In this document: positions 25,075-34,363 of the stretch, one piece after another
How positions within the stretch are numbered: position 1 is the stretch's first letter
Layout of the letters: every line of letters begins with the position of its first letter
Assembly: GCF_009469695.1 (NCBI RefSeq)
Contig: NZ_SSSR01000018.1
Coordinates: 1 to 64,000, forward strand
Length of the DNA: 64,000 nt
From: Propionivibrio limicola
GTDB taxonomy: Bacteria > Pseudomonadota > Gammaproteobacteria > Burkholderiales > Rhodocyclaceae
Direction of reading: 5' to 3'
The notes under the pieces: model-generated
Told to the model about the DNA's origin: nothing
Seen by the model: the letters and a program-made list of their open reading frames with translations, nothing else
Databases searched by the model: none
Translations under genes and position numbers: made by a program

Positions 25075-25401
25075 TTAACGCTCCTTGATCGGGCAGAAAA
25101 GGTCATAAAGGGTGTTGAGTATGGCCAGTACTTTCGGGTCGGTGACCGAGTAATAAATTCGCTTGCCGTCGCGGCGCGTATTGACCAGCCCCTCGGTGCG
25201 CAGCACGGACAGTTGCTGGGAAAGCGTTGGCTGATGAATGTCCAGCAATTCTTCCAGTTCGCTCACCGATGTTTCACCTCGGCTGAGTTGGCAGAGCAGT
25301 AGCAAGCGGTTCTCGTTGGCCAGCGCAAATAGCAGCGCTGTGGCCTCGGTGGCCGCGGCGCGCATCAAGGCGATGCTGGGTGATGATTGATTGATGTCCA
25401 T
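25075..25401 (-). CDS. ArsR-family persulfide-sensing repressor (SqrR/BigR type)
   Basis: The 108-residue winged-helix protein has the recognition segment QPTLSQQLSVLRTEGLV and wing RRDGKRIYYSV. It has exactly two cysteines suited to sensing, Cys37 (LLLLCQLS) and Cys103 (LFCPIKER). Their spacing of 66 residues equals that of the reactive pair (41 and 107) of SqrR, which forms a polysulfide bridge. Metal-site cysteines of ArsR proper are absent. Start at 25401 follows from family length; the extra upstream frame covers the operator. Likely represses both its own operon and the divergent oxidoreductase. Confidence 0.88.
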   Translation of the reverse strand: MDINQSSPSIALMRAAATEATALLFALANENRLLLLCQLSRGETSVSELEELLDIHQPTLSQQLSVLRTEGLVNTRRDGKRIYYSVTDPKVLAILNTLYDLFCPIKER

Positions 25402-25433
25402 GGTTGTTGCGCTCAGCGTTGTGTTGGAAACAC

Positions 25434-25464
25434 TATATTGACGAATATAATGTGTGTCAATATA
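25434..25464. promoter_or_regulatory. Operator/promoter palindrome of the sulfur module
   Basis: Nine-base arms TATATTGAC and GTCAATATA flank an AT-rich 13-bp centre between the divergent repressor and oxidoreductase genes. The AT-rich inverted repeat fits BigR/SqrR-type operators and overlaps the likely promoters of both units. Confidence 0.7.
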
Positions 25465-25523
25465 TTGTTCGGGTGCCCCGTTTGGGGGGCGATAGAAAAT
25501 GATCATTCGCGGAGTAAGCAAGC

Positions 25524-27188
25524 ATGGAACAGATGAACATTGTGGTGATCGGCGGAGTGGCCGCTGGAGCGTCGTTCGCGGCACGCGCACGGCGCCTTGA
25601 TGAATCGGCGCGCATTACGATCCTCGAACGCGGTCCGGACGTTTCTTTTGCCAACTGCGGTTTGCCGTACCACATCGGCGGCGAGATTCCGGCGCGCGAT
25701 GTACTCGCCGTGCAGACGCCGGAATCGCTCAAGGGGTTGCTCAACCTCGACGTGCGCACCCGCACCGAGGCGGTCGGCATCGATCGCGCCAACAAGCGCG
25801 TCGAAGTGCGCCACCTGCTGACCGGTACGAGCGAATGGCTCTCCTACGACAAGCTGATGCTCGCCCCCGGCGCCTCGCCGTTGCGCCCCAATCTGCCGGG
25901 GATCGACGATCCGCGCATCTTCACCTTGCGCAACCTGCAGGACATGGATCGCATCGTCGCCGCTTCCGAATCTGGGATGCGCGCCGTCGTCATCGGGGCG
26001 GGTTTCATCGGCCTTGAGATGACCGAGCAACTGCATCGAAAGGGGCTTACCGTGCAGCTCGTCGAACTGCAGCCGCAGGTCATTCCGCCGCTTGATGCGC
26101 CGATGGCGGCGTTGCTGGAGAGCGAACTGCGCCATAACGACGTCGGCCTGCATCTCGGCGACGGCATCGCCCACTTCGAGAGCGCGGAAACGCATGTGCG
26201 CTGCCATCTCGCTTCCGGCAAGGCGCTTGACGCCGATCTCGTCATCCTGTCGATCGGCGTCAAACCGGACAGCGAACTGGCGAAGGCGGCCGGCCTCGAT
26301 CTGGGGCCGCGCGGCCATATCGTCGTCGACGAATTCCAGCGCACGTCCGACCCGGATATCTACGCCGCCGGCGACGCCGTCGAAACGCTCGACCGCGTGC
26401 TCGAAAGCAAAACGGCGGTGCCGATGGGCGGACCGGCCAATCGTCAGGGGCGGGTTGCCGCCGATCACATCTTCCTGCGCGAGAAGGCGCGTCCTTACCC
26501 CGGCTCGGTCGGCACCGGCATCGTGCGCGCCTTCGAAGCCGTTGCCGGCATCACCGGCTGGAGCGAAAAGCGCCTGCGTGCGGCGGGCATTCCCTTTGCG
26601 ACGGTGACGGTCAACGACAACCACCATGCGTCGTATTACCCCGGCGCCAAGCCGATAACGCTCAAGATTCTCTGGGCGCCGGAAACGGGGCGGCTGCTCG
26701 GCGCGCAGGCCAGCGGTTATGAAGGCATCGACAAGCGGCTCGACGTTTTGTCGACCGCCATTGTCGCTGGCATGACGGTCGAGGATCTGTGCCATCTGGA
26801 GCTGGCTTACGCGCCGCCGTTCGGTTCGGCGAAGGACGTCATCAACCTCGCCGGCTTTGCCGCCTGCAATCGTCGCGATGGGCTGGTGGCTCATGTGACC
26901 GAACTGCCGAACGATCCGGTGGTGCAGGTCGTGGATGTGCGTGGCGCGCCGCTGGCCGAGGCTTTTCCTGTGCCGGGCGATGTCGTCAATATTCCCTTCC
27001 CGAACTTGCGCGCCAGTCTGGACAAGCTCGACAAAAAACGGCCGGTCGTGACCGTCTGCGCTTTCGGCAAGATGAGCTACTTCGCGGCGCGCGTTCTGGC
27101 GCAGCACGGATTCGACGTGAAGAGCTTCAGCGGCGGCATCAAGGCGAACATCGACCCGCGCACGCCGGCCAAAATACCGACGTCCTGA
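25524..27188 (+). CDS. CoA-disulfide reductase-like flavoprotein with C-terminal rhodanese
   Basis: The 554-residue protein has an FAD-binding N-terminus (IVVIGGVAAGASFAAR), the single active-site Cys45 in SFANCGLPYHIGG as in CoA-disulfide and CoA-persulfide reductases, an NADH-binding VVIGAGFIGLEM and a dimerisation domain. A rhodanese domain ends the chain, with Cys in VTVCAFGKMS. It should reduce CoA or glutathione persulfides or polysulfides using NAD(P)H. GGAG lies 9 nt before the ATG. It is divergent from the persulfide-sensing repressor, which supports a sulfide-detoxification role. Confidence 0.92.
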   Translation: MEQMNIVVIGGVAAGASFAARARRLDESARITILERGPDVSFANCGLPYHIGGEIPARDVLAVQTPESLKGLLNLDVRTRTEAVGIDRANKRVEVRHLLTGTSEWLSYDKLMLAPGASPLRPNLPGIDDPRIFTLRNLQDMDRIVAASESGMRAVVIGAGFIGLEMTEQLHRKGLTVQLVELQPQVIPPLDAPMAALLESELRHNDVGLHLGDGIAHFESAETHVRCHLASGKALDADLVILSIGVKPDSELAKAAGLDLGPRGHIVVDEFQRTSDPDIYAAGDAVETLDRVLESKTAVPMGGPANRQGRVAADHIFLREKARPYPGSVGTGIVRAFEAVAGITGWSEKRLRAAGIPFATVTVNDNHHASYYPGAKPITLKILWAPETGRLLGAQASGYEGIDKRLDVLSTAIVAGMTVEDLCHLELAYAPPFGSAKDVINLAGFAACNRRDGLVAHVTELPNDPVVQVVDVRGAPLAEAFPVPGDVVNIPFPNLRASLDKLDKKRPVVTVCAFGKMSYFAARVLAQHGFDVKSFSGGIKANIDPRTPAKIPTS

Positions 27189-27264
27189 TCGCCCATGTGC
27201 TGGAACGCTCGACTGTTCTAAACTAGAGTTTTTTCAGGGAGTGCTGTTGCAAGGGGGCTGTGCG

Positions 27265-28326
27265 ATGAACATCCGACATCTGTTTCTCCTGCTGGCAGGG
27301 ATCGGCACGGCTGCTCTCGCAGCGGGGGAAATTCTCACCGCCCCGGTCACGCAAACGCCGGCCGCTGATGTCTATGTGGCCGATTCCACTCTCCAGGCGA
27401 TCCGCCAAAGCGTCGTTTCGGCGCAGGTTTCCGGACGGGTCCTGCAACTGGCGGTGCGCGCCGGCGACGCGGTGAAGGCCGGGCAGGTCATCGTTCGCAT
27501 CGATGACCGGGAACTCGTCTCGTCCGAAGCGTCGGCACGGGCGGCGACCAGCGAAGCGCAGGCGAATCTGGCGCGCGCCGAGCTGGATTTGAAGCGCGCG
27601 CAGGAACTGGCGAAAAGAAATTTTGTCAGCGCTGCAGCGCTCGATCAGGCGGAAAACGCGGTCAATGCGTCGCGGGCGCGGGTGAGTTCGCTGCGCGCCA
27701 ATGCCGAGGCGGCGAGCACCACGCGCAGCCATGCGGTGGTGACGGCGCCCTATGATGGCTATGTGGCGTCGACCAGTGTCGATGTCGGCGATATGGCAAC
27801 GCCCGGCAAGCCGCTCCTTACCCTGTTCGAACCCGGCAAATTGCGCGCTGTCTCCTACGTGCCCGATACGGAGATGGCCCGCCTGCGGGCCAGACTATCC
27901 ACGACGCCGCCTGAAATCGAACTGTCCGGCAAGGTCGTTACCGGTGCGCAGACGACCGTTCTGCCGGCCGCCGATCCCGGTACGCGTACGACCGAAATTC
28001 GCGTCGATTTGCCGACCGGCGTGGCTGCCGTGCCGGGGCAGTTTGCCCGGACCCGCTTTGCACTGCCAGCGGTCGAGTCGGTGCATCGCCTGTCGATTCC
28101 TGCGGCGGCGGTGCTCAGGCGCGGCGAATTGACCGCCGTCTATGTAAAGACCGCCGATGGCCGCTTCCAGCAACGGCAGGTGCGGCTCGGCGAAGCGATG
28201 CGCGAAGGGCGCGTCGAGATTCTGTCCGGGCTCAAGGCCGGGGAGCACGTTGCGCTCGAACCGGTCAAGGCCGGAATCGAGAGCGCGACGGAGGCCGCGC
28301 GTGCGGCGGGCCGGGAATCCCGATGA
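27265..28326 (+). CDS. RND efflux periplasmic adaptor (membrane fusion protein)
   Basis: The 353-residue protein begins with a signal peptide (MNIRHLFLLLAGIGTAALAAG). It has the split lipoyl/hairpin pattern of adaptor proteins, with GRVLQLAVRAGDAVKAGQ and later APYDGYVAS around a helical hairpin. AAGGGGG precedes the ATG at 27265; the GTG frame upstream is not needed. Its stop overlaps the pump ATG (ATGA), so the two are coupled. No outer-membrane factor lies in this operon. Confidence 0.9.
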   Translation: MNIRHLFLLLAGIGTAALAAGEILTAPVTQTPAADVYVADSTLQAIRQSVVSAQVSGRVLQLAVRAGDAVKAGQVIVRIDDRELVSSEASARAATSEAQANLARAELDLKRAQELAKRNFVSAAALDQAENAVNASRARVSSLRANAEAASTTRSHAVVTAPYDGYVASTSVDVGDMATPGKPLLTLFEPGKLRAVSYVPDTEMARLRARLSTTPPEIELSGKVVTGAQTTVLPAADPGTRTTEIRVDLPTGVAAVPGQFARTRFALPAVESVHRLSIPAAAVLRRGELTAVYVKTADGRFQQRQVRLGEAMREGRVEILSGLKAGEHVALEPVKAGIESATEAARAAGRESR

Positions 28327-31300
28327 ACGACGATTCCACGCCCCGGCTTGGCCTTTCCGGCCGCATCACGGCGCTTTTCCAGCGCAACGCGATCACGCCG
28401 TTGCTGGCGCTTGTCCTCTTTCTGCTCGGGATTTTCGCCGCCTTCATCACGCCGCGCGAGGAAGAGCCGCAGATCAACGTGACGATGGCCAATGTGTTGA
28501 TTCCGTTCCCCGGTGCGTCGAGCGCCGACGTCGAACGGCTGGTCGCCGGTCCGGCCGAACAAGTGCTCGACCAGATTGCCGACATCGAGCACGTCTTTTC
28601 CGTTTCCCGGCCCGGAATGGCCATCCTGACCGTCCAGTACAAGGTGGGCGTGCCGCGTACCGAAGCGCTCGTTCGCCTCTACGACACGCTCGACAGCAAC
28701 AGCGACTGGCTGCCCGCCGGACTGGGGGTGATGGCGCCCATCGTGAAACCGAAGGGCATCGACGACGTGCCGATCGTCGCGCTGACGCTGTGGACGAAGG
28801 ATACCGCCATGTCGGCGTTCGAGCTTGAGCGGGTGGCCCACGCCCTGGAGGCGGAACTCAAACGCGTCAAGGGAACGCGCGAAGTGACGACGATCGGCGG
28901 GCCGGGCAATGCCGTCAACGTGCATCTCGATGCCGAGCGGCTGGCGGCCCTGGGGTTGTCGGTGGGCGAACTCACCCAGAGCCTGCAGGCGCGCAACCTG
29001 GTGTTGCCGGGCGGCGAACTGGCGGCGGACAACCGCCTGCTCCGCGTCAATGTCGGTGACTTCCTCAATGATGCGAAGGATGTCGGCGAGGTGGTCGTCG
29101 GCACGCGCGATGGCCGCGTCGTTTACCTTTCGGACGTGGCGACGGTGGAAGCCGGGCCGCCGATGCCGAACCGCTACGTCTGGCACGGCGTGGCGGGCGA
29201 GGGGGACGAGAAGGGCGGCGAGAAGGGCGGCGAATTCCCGGCCGTCACCGTGCAGGTAACGAAGAAGCCGGGCGAGAACGCCGTCGATGTGGCGGAGGCC
29301 GTCATCCGGCGCGTTACGGCGCTGCACAACCAGTTGATACCGGCCAATGTCGAGCTGTCGGTAACGCGCGATTACGGGAAAACCGCCGACGAGAAGGCCT
29401 CAAAGCTGATTCAAAAGCTGATTTTTGCCACGGCCTCGGTCATCGCGCTGGTCTGGCTGGCGCTCGGTCGGCGCGAGGCGGCTATCGTTGGTGCGGCCGT
29501 TATCCTCACGCTGGCCGCGACACTGTTTGCGAGCTGGTCATGGGGCTTCACGCTCAACCGCGTGTCGTTGTTCGCGCTGATTTTTTCGATCGGCATCCTC
29601 GTGGACGACGCCATCGTCGTCGTCGAGAACATCCACCGACACCGGGCGCTCGAACCGGCCAAGCCATTGTGGGAAATCATCCCGCCGGCCGTGGATGAAG
29701 TCGGCGGGCCGACCATCCTGGCGACGCTGACGGTGATCGCGGCATTGCTCCCCATGGCTTTCGTGACCGGCCTCATGGGACCGTACATGAGCCCCATCCC
29801 GATCAATTCGAGCATGGGCATGCTGATTTCGCTGGCGGTCGCGTTTGTCGTGACGCCCTGGCTTGCCAACAAGTGGCTGGTTGAACATCAGGAAGTCGAG
29901 ACACACGGCGAAGGTGATGCAGGCCGCCTGATGAAGCTGGCGCGGCGCGTGCTCGGCCCCTTCCTCGATTCGGAGCGCGGCCATCGGGCGCGGCGCAAGC
30001 TCTGGCTCGGCGTCGGCGCGGCCATCGCCATTTCGCTGGCGTTGCCGCTGCTGAAAGGGGTGGTGCTGAAAATGCTGCCGTTCGACAACAAAAGCGAGTT
30101 TCAGGTGGTCGTCGACATGCCGCCCGGCACGCCGCTCGAAACGACCGCGGCGGTGCTGCGCGACATGGGGGCGGAATTGGCGAAGGTGCCGGAGGTGACG
30201 GACTATCAGGCCTATGCCGGGGCCGCGAGTCCGATCAATTTCAACGGTCTGGTGCGCCAGTATTACCTGCGCGCTTCGAGCGAACTGGGCGATATTCAGG
30301 TCAATCTGGTCGACAAGCACCAGCGCGACCGGCAGAGCCATGAGATCGCGCTGGCCGTGCGCCCGGCGCTGCAGAAAGTCGCGGCCGTCCACGGGGCGCG
30401 CGTCAAGGTCGTCGAGGTGCCGCCGGGACCGCCGGTGCTCAGCCCCATCGTCGCCGAAGTTTACGGCCCGGATGAGGTTGGGCGGCGCAGCGTAGCGCGG
30501 CAGGTGCTGGCCGCGTTTGAAGGCACGGCCCACATCGTCGATACCGATACGACCGACACCGCCGCGTCGCCGCAGCTGACCCTGCGCGTGCTGCAGGGCA
30601 AGGCCGCACAGCTCGGCGTGAGCCAGTCGCAGATCGCGCAGACGCTTTATGCGGCGGGGCAGGGCAGCGATGCGGCGTTTCTGCATGACGAGCAAAGCAA
30701 GTACGCCGTTCCCGTGCGCTTGCAGTTGCCGTCGGCGAAGCTTTCCGATGTGCGGACCCTGCTCAAGCTGCCGGTGAAAACGGCCGACGGACGCACCGTG
30801 CCGCTCGCCGATCTCGTCGACGTCGTCTCCGGCGAGCGCGACCGGGTTTTCTTCCACAAGGATTTGATGCCGGTGACCTACGTGCTCGGCGACATGGCCG
30901 GCGATCTGGACAGTCCGCTCTACGGCATGTTTGCCATCCGCGCCAAGCTCAACGACCTAATTCTGAAAGAGGGCGGCAGGCTCGGCCAGACGTTTATCCG
31001 CCAGCCCGCCGATGCGTGGAGCGGCTACGCGCTCAAGTGGGACGGCGAATGGCAGATTACCTACGAGACGTTCCGCGACATGGGCGCCGCCTACGCCGTC
31101 GGGCTGGTGCTGATTTATCTGCTGGTCGTCGCGCAGTTCAGGAGCTATCTGACGCCGCTCGTCATCATGGCGCCGATTCCGCTCACCCTTGTCGGCGTCA
31201 TGCCCGGGCACGCGCTGCTCGGCGCGCAATTCACCGCGACGTCGATGATCGGCATGATTGCGCTGGCCGGCATCATCGTGCGCAACTCGATCCTGCTCGT

Positions 31301-31565
31301 CGATTTCATCAACCTGCAGGTGGACGAGGGCGTGCCGTTCCGCGAGGCGGTCATCCGTTCCGCCGGCGTGCGCGCGCAACCGATCGGCCTGACCGCGCTG
31401 GCCGCCATGATGGGGGCGCTTTTCATCCTTGACGACCCGATTTTCAACGGACTGGCGGTGTCGCTGCTGTTCGGCATCGCCGTATCCACGCTGCTCACGC
31501 TCGTCGTGATTCCGCTGCTCTATTACGTCCTCAACCGGAAGCGCTTCGAGCCAAGCGACGCCTGA
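28323..31565 (+). CDS. RND-family efflux permease
   Basis: The 1080-residue inner-membrane pump has the AcrB-family layout of twelve predicted membrane helices and two large periplasmic loops. Signature regions include GILVDDAIVVVENI (proton-relay Asp pair) and the repeated MIALAGIIVRNSILLVDF. A Gly/Glu/Lys-rich insertion (GDEKGGEKGGE) around residue 300 comes from a short DNA duplication near 29208-29230. The sequence belongs to a divergent RND branch rather than classical multidrug AcrB. Its place in the sulfur module suggests export of a sulfur-related or toxic compound, but the substrate is not readable. Confidence 0.92.
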   Translation: MNDDSTPRLGLSGRITALFQRNAITPLLALVLFLLGIFAAFITPREEEPQINVTMANVLIPFPGASSADVERLVAGPAEQVLDQIADIEHVFSVSRPGMAILTVQYKVGVPRTEALVRLYDTLDSNSDWLPAGLGVMAPIVKPKGIDDVPIVALTLWTKDTAMSAFELERVAHALEAELKRVKGTREVTTIGGPGNAVNVHLDAERLAALGLSVGELTQSLQARNLVLPGGELAADNRLLRVNVGDFLNDAKDVGEVVVGTRDGRVVYLSDVATVEAGPPMPNRYVWHGVAGEGDEKGGEKGGEFPAVTVQVTKKPGENAVDVAEAVIRRVTALHNQLIPANVELSVTRDYGKTADEKASKLIQKLIFATASVIALVWLALGRREAAIVGAAVILTLAATLFASWSWGFTLNRVSLFALIFSIGILVDDAIVVVENIHRHRALEPAKPLWEIIPPAVDEVGGPTILATLTVIAALLPMAFVTGLMGPYMSPIPINSSMGMLISLAVAFVVTPWLANKWLVEHQEVETHGEGDAGRLMKLARRVLGPFLDSERGHRARRKLWLGVGAAIAISLALPLLKGVVLKMLPFDNKSEFQVVVDMPPGTPLETTAAVLRDMGAELAKVPEVTDYQAYAGAASPINFNGLVRQYYLRASSELGDIQVNLVDKHQRDRQSHEIALAVRPALQKVAAVHGARVKVVEVPPGPPVLSPIVAEVYGPDEVGRRSVARQVLAAFEGTAHIVDTDTTDTAASPQLTLRVLQGKAAQLGVSQSQIAQTLYAAGQGSDAAFLHDEQSKYAVPVRLQLPSAKLSDVRTLLKLPVKTADGRTVPLADLVDVVSGERDRVFFHKDLMPVTYVLGDMAGDLDSPLYGMFAIRAKLNDLILKEGGRLGQTFIRQPADAWSGYALKWDGEWQITYETFRDMGAAYAVGLVLIYLLVVAQFRSYLTPLVIMAPIPLTLVGVMPGHALLGAQFTATSMIGMIALAGIIVRNSILLVDFINLQVDEGVPFREAVIRSAGVRAQPIGLTALAAMMGALFILDDPIFNGLAVSLLFGIAVSTLLTLVVIPLLYYVLNRKRFEPSDA

Positions 31566-31579
31566 AAGGAGTGCATCAA

Positions 31580-31798
31580 ATGACGACCGAACGCCTGATC
31601 TGCATCATTGCCGGTACGTTCATTCTCGTTTCGCTCGCCCTGGCCATTCCCGCCAGTCCAGTCTTCGTCAGCGAATGGTTCCTTGCCCTCACCGCGTTTG
31701 TCGGTGCCAACCTGCTGCAAAGCGGTGTCACGCGCTGGTGCCTGATGGAGAAGATTCTGGTCGCGCTCGGCGTTCGGCAGGGAGGCGTGCATGACTGA
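31580..31798 (+). CDS. DUF2892-like small inner-membrane protein
   Basis: The 72-residue protein has two hydrophobic segments (CIIAGTFILVSLALAI and WFLALTAFVGANLLQ) and a C-terminal LMEKILVALG, the pattern of the YgaP-type membrane domain often found with rhodaneses. AAAGGAG lies 9 nt before the ATG. It follows the RND pump by 14 bp and overlaps the next micro-ORF. Confidence 0.75.
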   Translation: MTTERLICIIAGTFILVSLALAIPASPVFVSEWFLALTAFVGANLLQSGVTRWCLMEKILVALGVRQGGVHD

Positions 31799-31856
31799 GA
31801 ATTCGCCGCTTCCCGAGTCGTTGGCGATATTTCATCGGGCCGAGGGTATGGAATGA
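31791..31856 (+). CDS. Possible 21-residue coupling micro-ORF
   Basis: A short frame beginning MTENSPLPESL overlaps the DUF2892-like stop at its start and the TauE/SafE-like ATG at its end (ATGA). GGGAGG lies 5 nt before its ATG. It may exist only to carry ribosomes across to the next gene. Confidence 0.35.
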   Translation: MTENSPLPESLAIFHRAEGME

Positions 31857-32215
31857 GGTTCGCGCTTCTCGTCCTTATCGGCCTGGCCGCAGGCATCAGC
31901 TCCGGAATTTTCGGCATCGGCGGCGGGATTTTGATCGTTCCCGGATTGATGTACTTGCTCGACTTCCCCGTCCATCGCGCCATCGGCACCAGTCTGGCTG
32001 TGCTTTTGCCGCCCATCGGCGCGGCCGCCGTATTTGCCTACTACCGCGCCGGCAACATCGACTGGCATGCCGCCATCCTGCTCGCCGTCACGGTATTCAT
32101 CGGCGCATGGCTCGGCGCCACGCTGGCCAACAATCTGCCGCCGCATCTGATGCGCACAGTGTTTGGAATCTTTCTGGTCGGCTTGGGTTTCTACACGCTT
32201 TTTCTGACGAAGTAG
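31853..32215 (+). CDS. Short TauE/SafE-family permease
   Basis: The 120-residue protein opens with the family motif GLAAGISSGIFGIGGGILIVPGL and has four predicted membrane helices. That is half of the usual ~250-residue TauE/SafE sulfite or organosulfonate exporter. Half-length members are common next to bigR-type regulators and probably dimerise. Last gene of the sulfur module, coupled to the micro-ORF by ATGA. Confidence 0.85.
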   Translation: MRFALLVLIGLAAGISSGIFGIGGGILIVPGLMYLLDFPVHRAIGTSLAVLLPPIGAAAVFAYYRAGNIDWHAAILLAVTVFIGAWLGATLANNLPPHLMRTVFGIFLVGLGFYTLFLTK

Positions 32216-32406
32216 GTGCGCGGCCTCCAATGCAGGGCCATGTTTGCACGGAGGATAGCCTTGGGGAGTGGATTAGAGAAAAGGCGGATACGACCTATTC
32301 CGGCCGTTCGAGGCAGAGTTGGTTTAACGGCCGGTGTCCCAGGAAAGCAGTCGCCCAGTCTGGCTGCTACATGTGATCGGAAGCATGCCTCAATGGTCTC
32401 TGCTAT

Positions 32407-33843
32407 TCATGCAATTCTCGATGAACGGTTATGGCCGTCAGTATGTATCCAGTCCTGTTGCCGAGAGCTACCCTTTCCCAGCCTCTTTGAAATGCGGTTA
32501 CGGATTTTCTCCGCCCCGGATAGCGAATTTGTGCCTGGGTAACGATTAAATAGATCATTGGCTGTGGCGACCGCCTCGTCGTGTCGCTTGTTCCGGCATA
32601 AAACCATCGTTATCCGATCCACAGCTTTCACTAGCGGATTACAGCGATGAATTTTTCCGTAAGCTCGATCAACCTCTCCAAACAAGCTGTTTTCCAGTAG
32701 CAGATCCAACTGCTCTTCCCCCAACTTGAGCGCCTGTCGGTAGGCCTCCAGTGCATCATCCGGATTGACTTTTTCGACCAGCTTCCCGGAGTTAATCAGG
32801 GAATCAATTTGGTCTTTTAGCGCTCGATATTTCTCCTGCGTTTTTGCGTTGTGTTTCCGCCATGGGTTAGCGCGATTGAGTACAGTTTTAGCGTGCTTTT
32901 TGAGTAGTTTTTCTTTGAAGGCTCGTGCTTTTTTATAGGTAAGTTCATCATCCAGCAGGCGAAGATCATATTTCCCAGCCAGCATTTGCTCTGTGTAGAA
33001 CGTCCAAATCGGATCCTTGTCGGGGATTGCTGATTGCCCCACGCGTACAGTTCGTACGTAAAAGCACTCTCCGGCCATGTTGAAATGGCCGTAAACCTCG
33101 CATTCTTCGTCATCGTCGCCGTTGTCGACGTAGAAATGGCGCAGATACCCGGCGTCAGGCTGCTTTTTTGTTCTCACTGCATCCCATAGAGCAATCGCCC
33201 GGATTGTGTCCCCTTGCGCCCTATGCGCCTTGCCGTCGGGGTTGATGCCGAACGCGGCGCAGGCGTCTTCCAGCTTATACGAGCGAAGATTCGGATGCTT
33301 CTCGCGCAGCAGTTCAAGCACACAACGGGATTCATTGTTGAATGATCGTCCCAGGCGCTTTGCGGCTGCTCGCAGAAAGCCCATGTCGAAATCGGCGTTG
33401 TAGGCATGCACATGATCGGCGCCGATATAGTCGAAAAACTTGTGAAGGACTTCCTCTCCCGGCTTGTCTGTCACCATTTCGTCAGTAATCCCGGTTAACT
33501 CGGCTACCCGCTGCGGGATTGGCCGGCCAGGATTAATCAGGGTACCCAGTCCATCATGGACGCTCTCCCCAAAAACCGCGCGCAACACGCAAATTTCGGT
33601 AATCCTGTCGTTCTCAGGATCGAGGCCTGTCGTTTCGAGATCGAGGAAAAGTGCATATTTCTTAGGTGTTTCGCCAAGTAGGCTAACTGCTGGCTCTGGC
33701 TCCGTTTGCGCGGGCTTTTTCTGAAACATGACCCATGCCGCAGCAAGGCCTAAGAGTGCAGCCAGGACTATCAGAATGTAAGACACGAAACCCTTTATTT
33801 TTTGGAATAGCGGTAGTTTGGCAGTGGTCGAATGACATTGCAA
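32407..33843 (-). CDS. Membrane-anchored DnaQ-like 3'-5' exonuclease
   Basis: The 478-residue protein has an N-terminal membrane anchor at about residues 18-40 (ILIVLAALLGLAAAW). A DEDDh exonuclease follows: LDLETTG (Asp68, Glu70), HAYNADFDMGFL and HRAQGD with the catalytic His and Asp. About 250 residues of helical, partly TPR-like sequence end the chain. DEDDh domains trim DNA or RNA 3' ends; tethering one to the membrane is unusual. No clear operon partner, and the start has no strong ribosome-binding site. Confidence 0.85.
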   Translation of the reverse strand: MQCHSTTAKLPLFQKIKGFVSYILIVLAALLGLAAAWVMFQKKPAQTEPEPAVSLLGETPKKYALFLDLETTGLDPENDRITEICVLRAVFGESVHDGLGTLINPGRPIPQRVAELTGITDEMVTDKPGEEVLHKFFDYIGADHVHAYNADFDMGFLRAAAKRLGRSFNNESRCVLELLREKHPNLRSYKLEDACAAFGINPDGKAHRAQGDTIRAIALWDAVRTKKQPDAGYLRHFYVDNGDDDEECEVYGHFNMAGECFYVRTVRVGQSAIPDKDPIWTFYTEQMLAGKYDLRLLDDELTYKKARAFKEKLLKKHAKTVLNRANPWRKHNAKTQEKYRALKDQIDSLINSGKLVEKVNPDDALEAYRQALKLGEEQLDLLLENSLFGEVDRAYGKIHRCNPLVKAVDRITMVLCRNKRHDEAVATANDLFNRYPGTNSLSGAEKIRNRISKRLGKGSSRQQDWIHTDGHNRSSRIA

Positions 33844-34363
33844 TGAAGTCTTAACGCACTGCGTTCGCGGGATTGAGTAGCTGACGTTCGACGCGTTTTA
33901 CAGCAGAAGAGTACGTGGCCAATAAATTGCCGATCGAACAGAACCAAAGGTCTAAGGTCGCCTTTGACCGAATAGCACGTATCGACGGTCAGGCAGCTTT
34001 CAGAGCGGAGTGTCCCCTTGTACATCAGATTTTTTGAAAAGGGGGTAGTCCGGTTGTAGCCGAATTCCACCCCACACTCTCTTTTTAACCCGCATACCAA
34101 TCCAAATCTGACTTGCGTCCATCCCTGCAATAATCCGGATGCCCGTCATTACGAGATCGCGGCTGTGTTGAAACAGTTTGCAATCAGTTATTGCTCTGCT
34201 GAAACCGTTTAGCATCGATTTCCCCGGAAAATATAACCAACCGTACCGTTGACGGTTTTCAGCGGTTTTGAATGCCCCGATTGGAGCGCGATTGCGGGCG
34301 AGTGGCGGAGACGCGTTACCGAGTGTCTTCGACTTACGGCATATGTTTTCCGAGGAGTTTGTA
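33844..34363. other. Intergenic region without a convincing gene
   Basis: Base composition is more AT-rich than nearby. A minus-strand frame at 34000-34215 (71 codons, GGGGAAATCG before its ATG) has no recognisable content, and another at 33795-34130 overlaps the exonuclease gene. The adaptor promoter on the plus strand must also lie here. I would not call a gene. Confidence 0.4.

Noticed and set aside
34000-34215. Minus-strand frame of 71 codons with an acceptable ribosome-binding site
   Set aside because: No recognisable content, in a region that must hold the efflux operon promoter; too weak to call.
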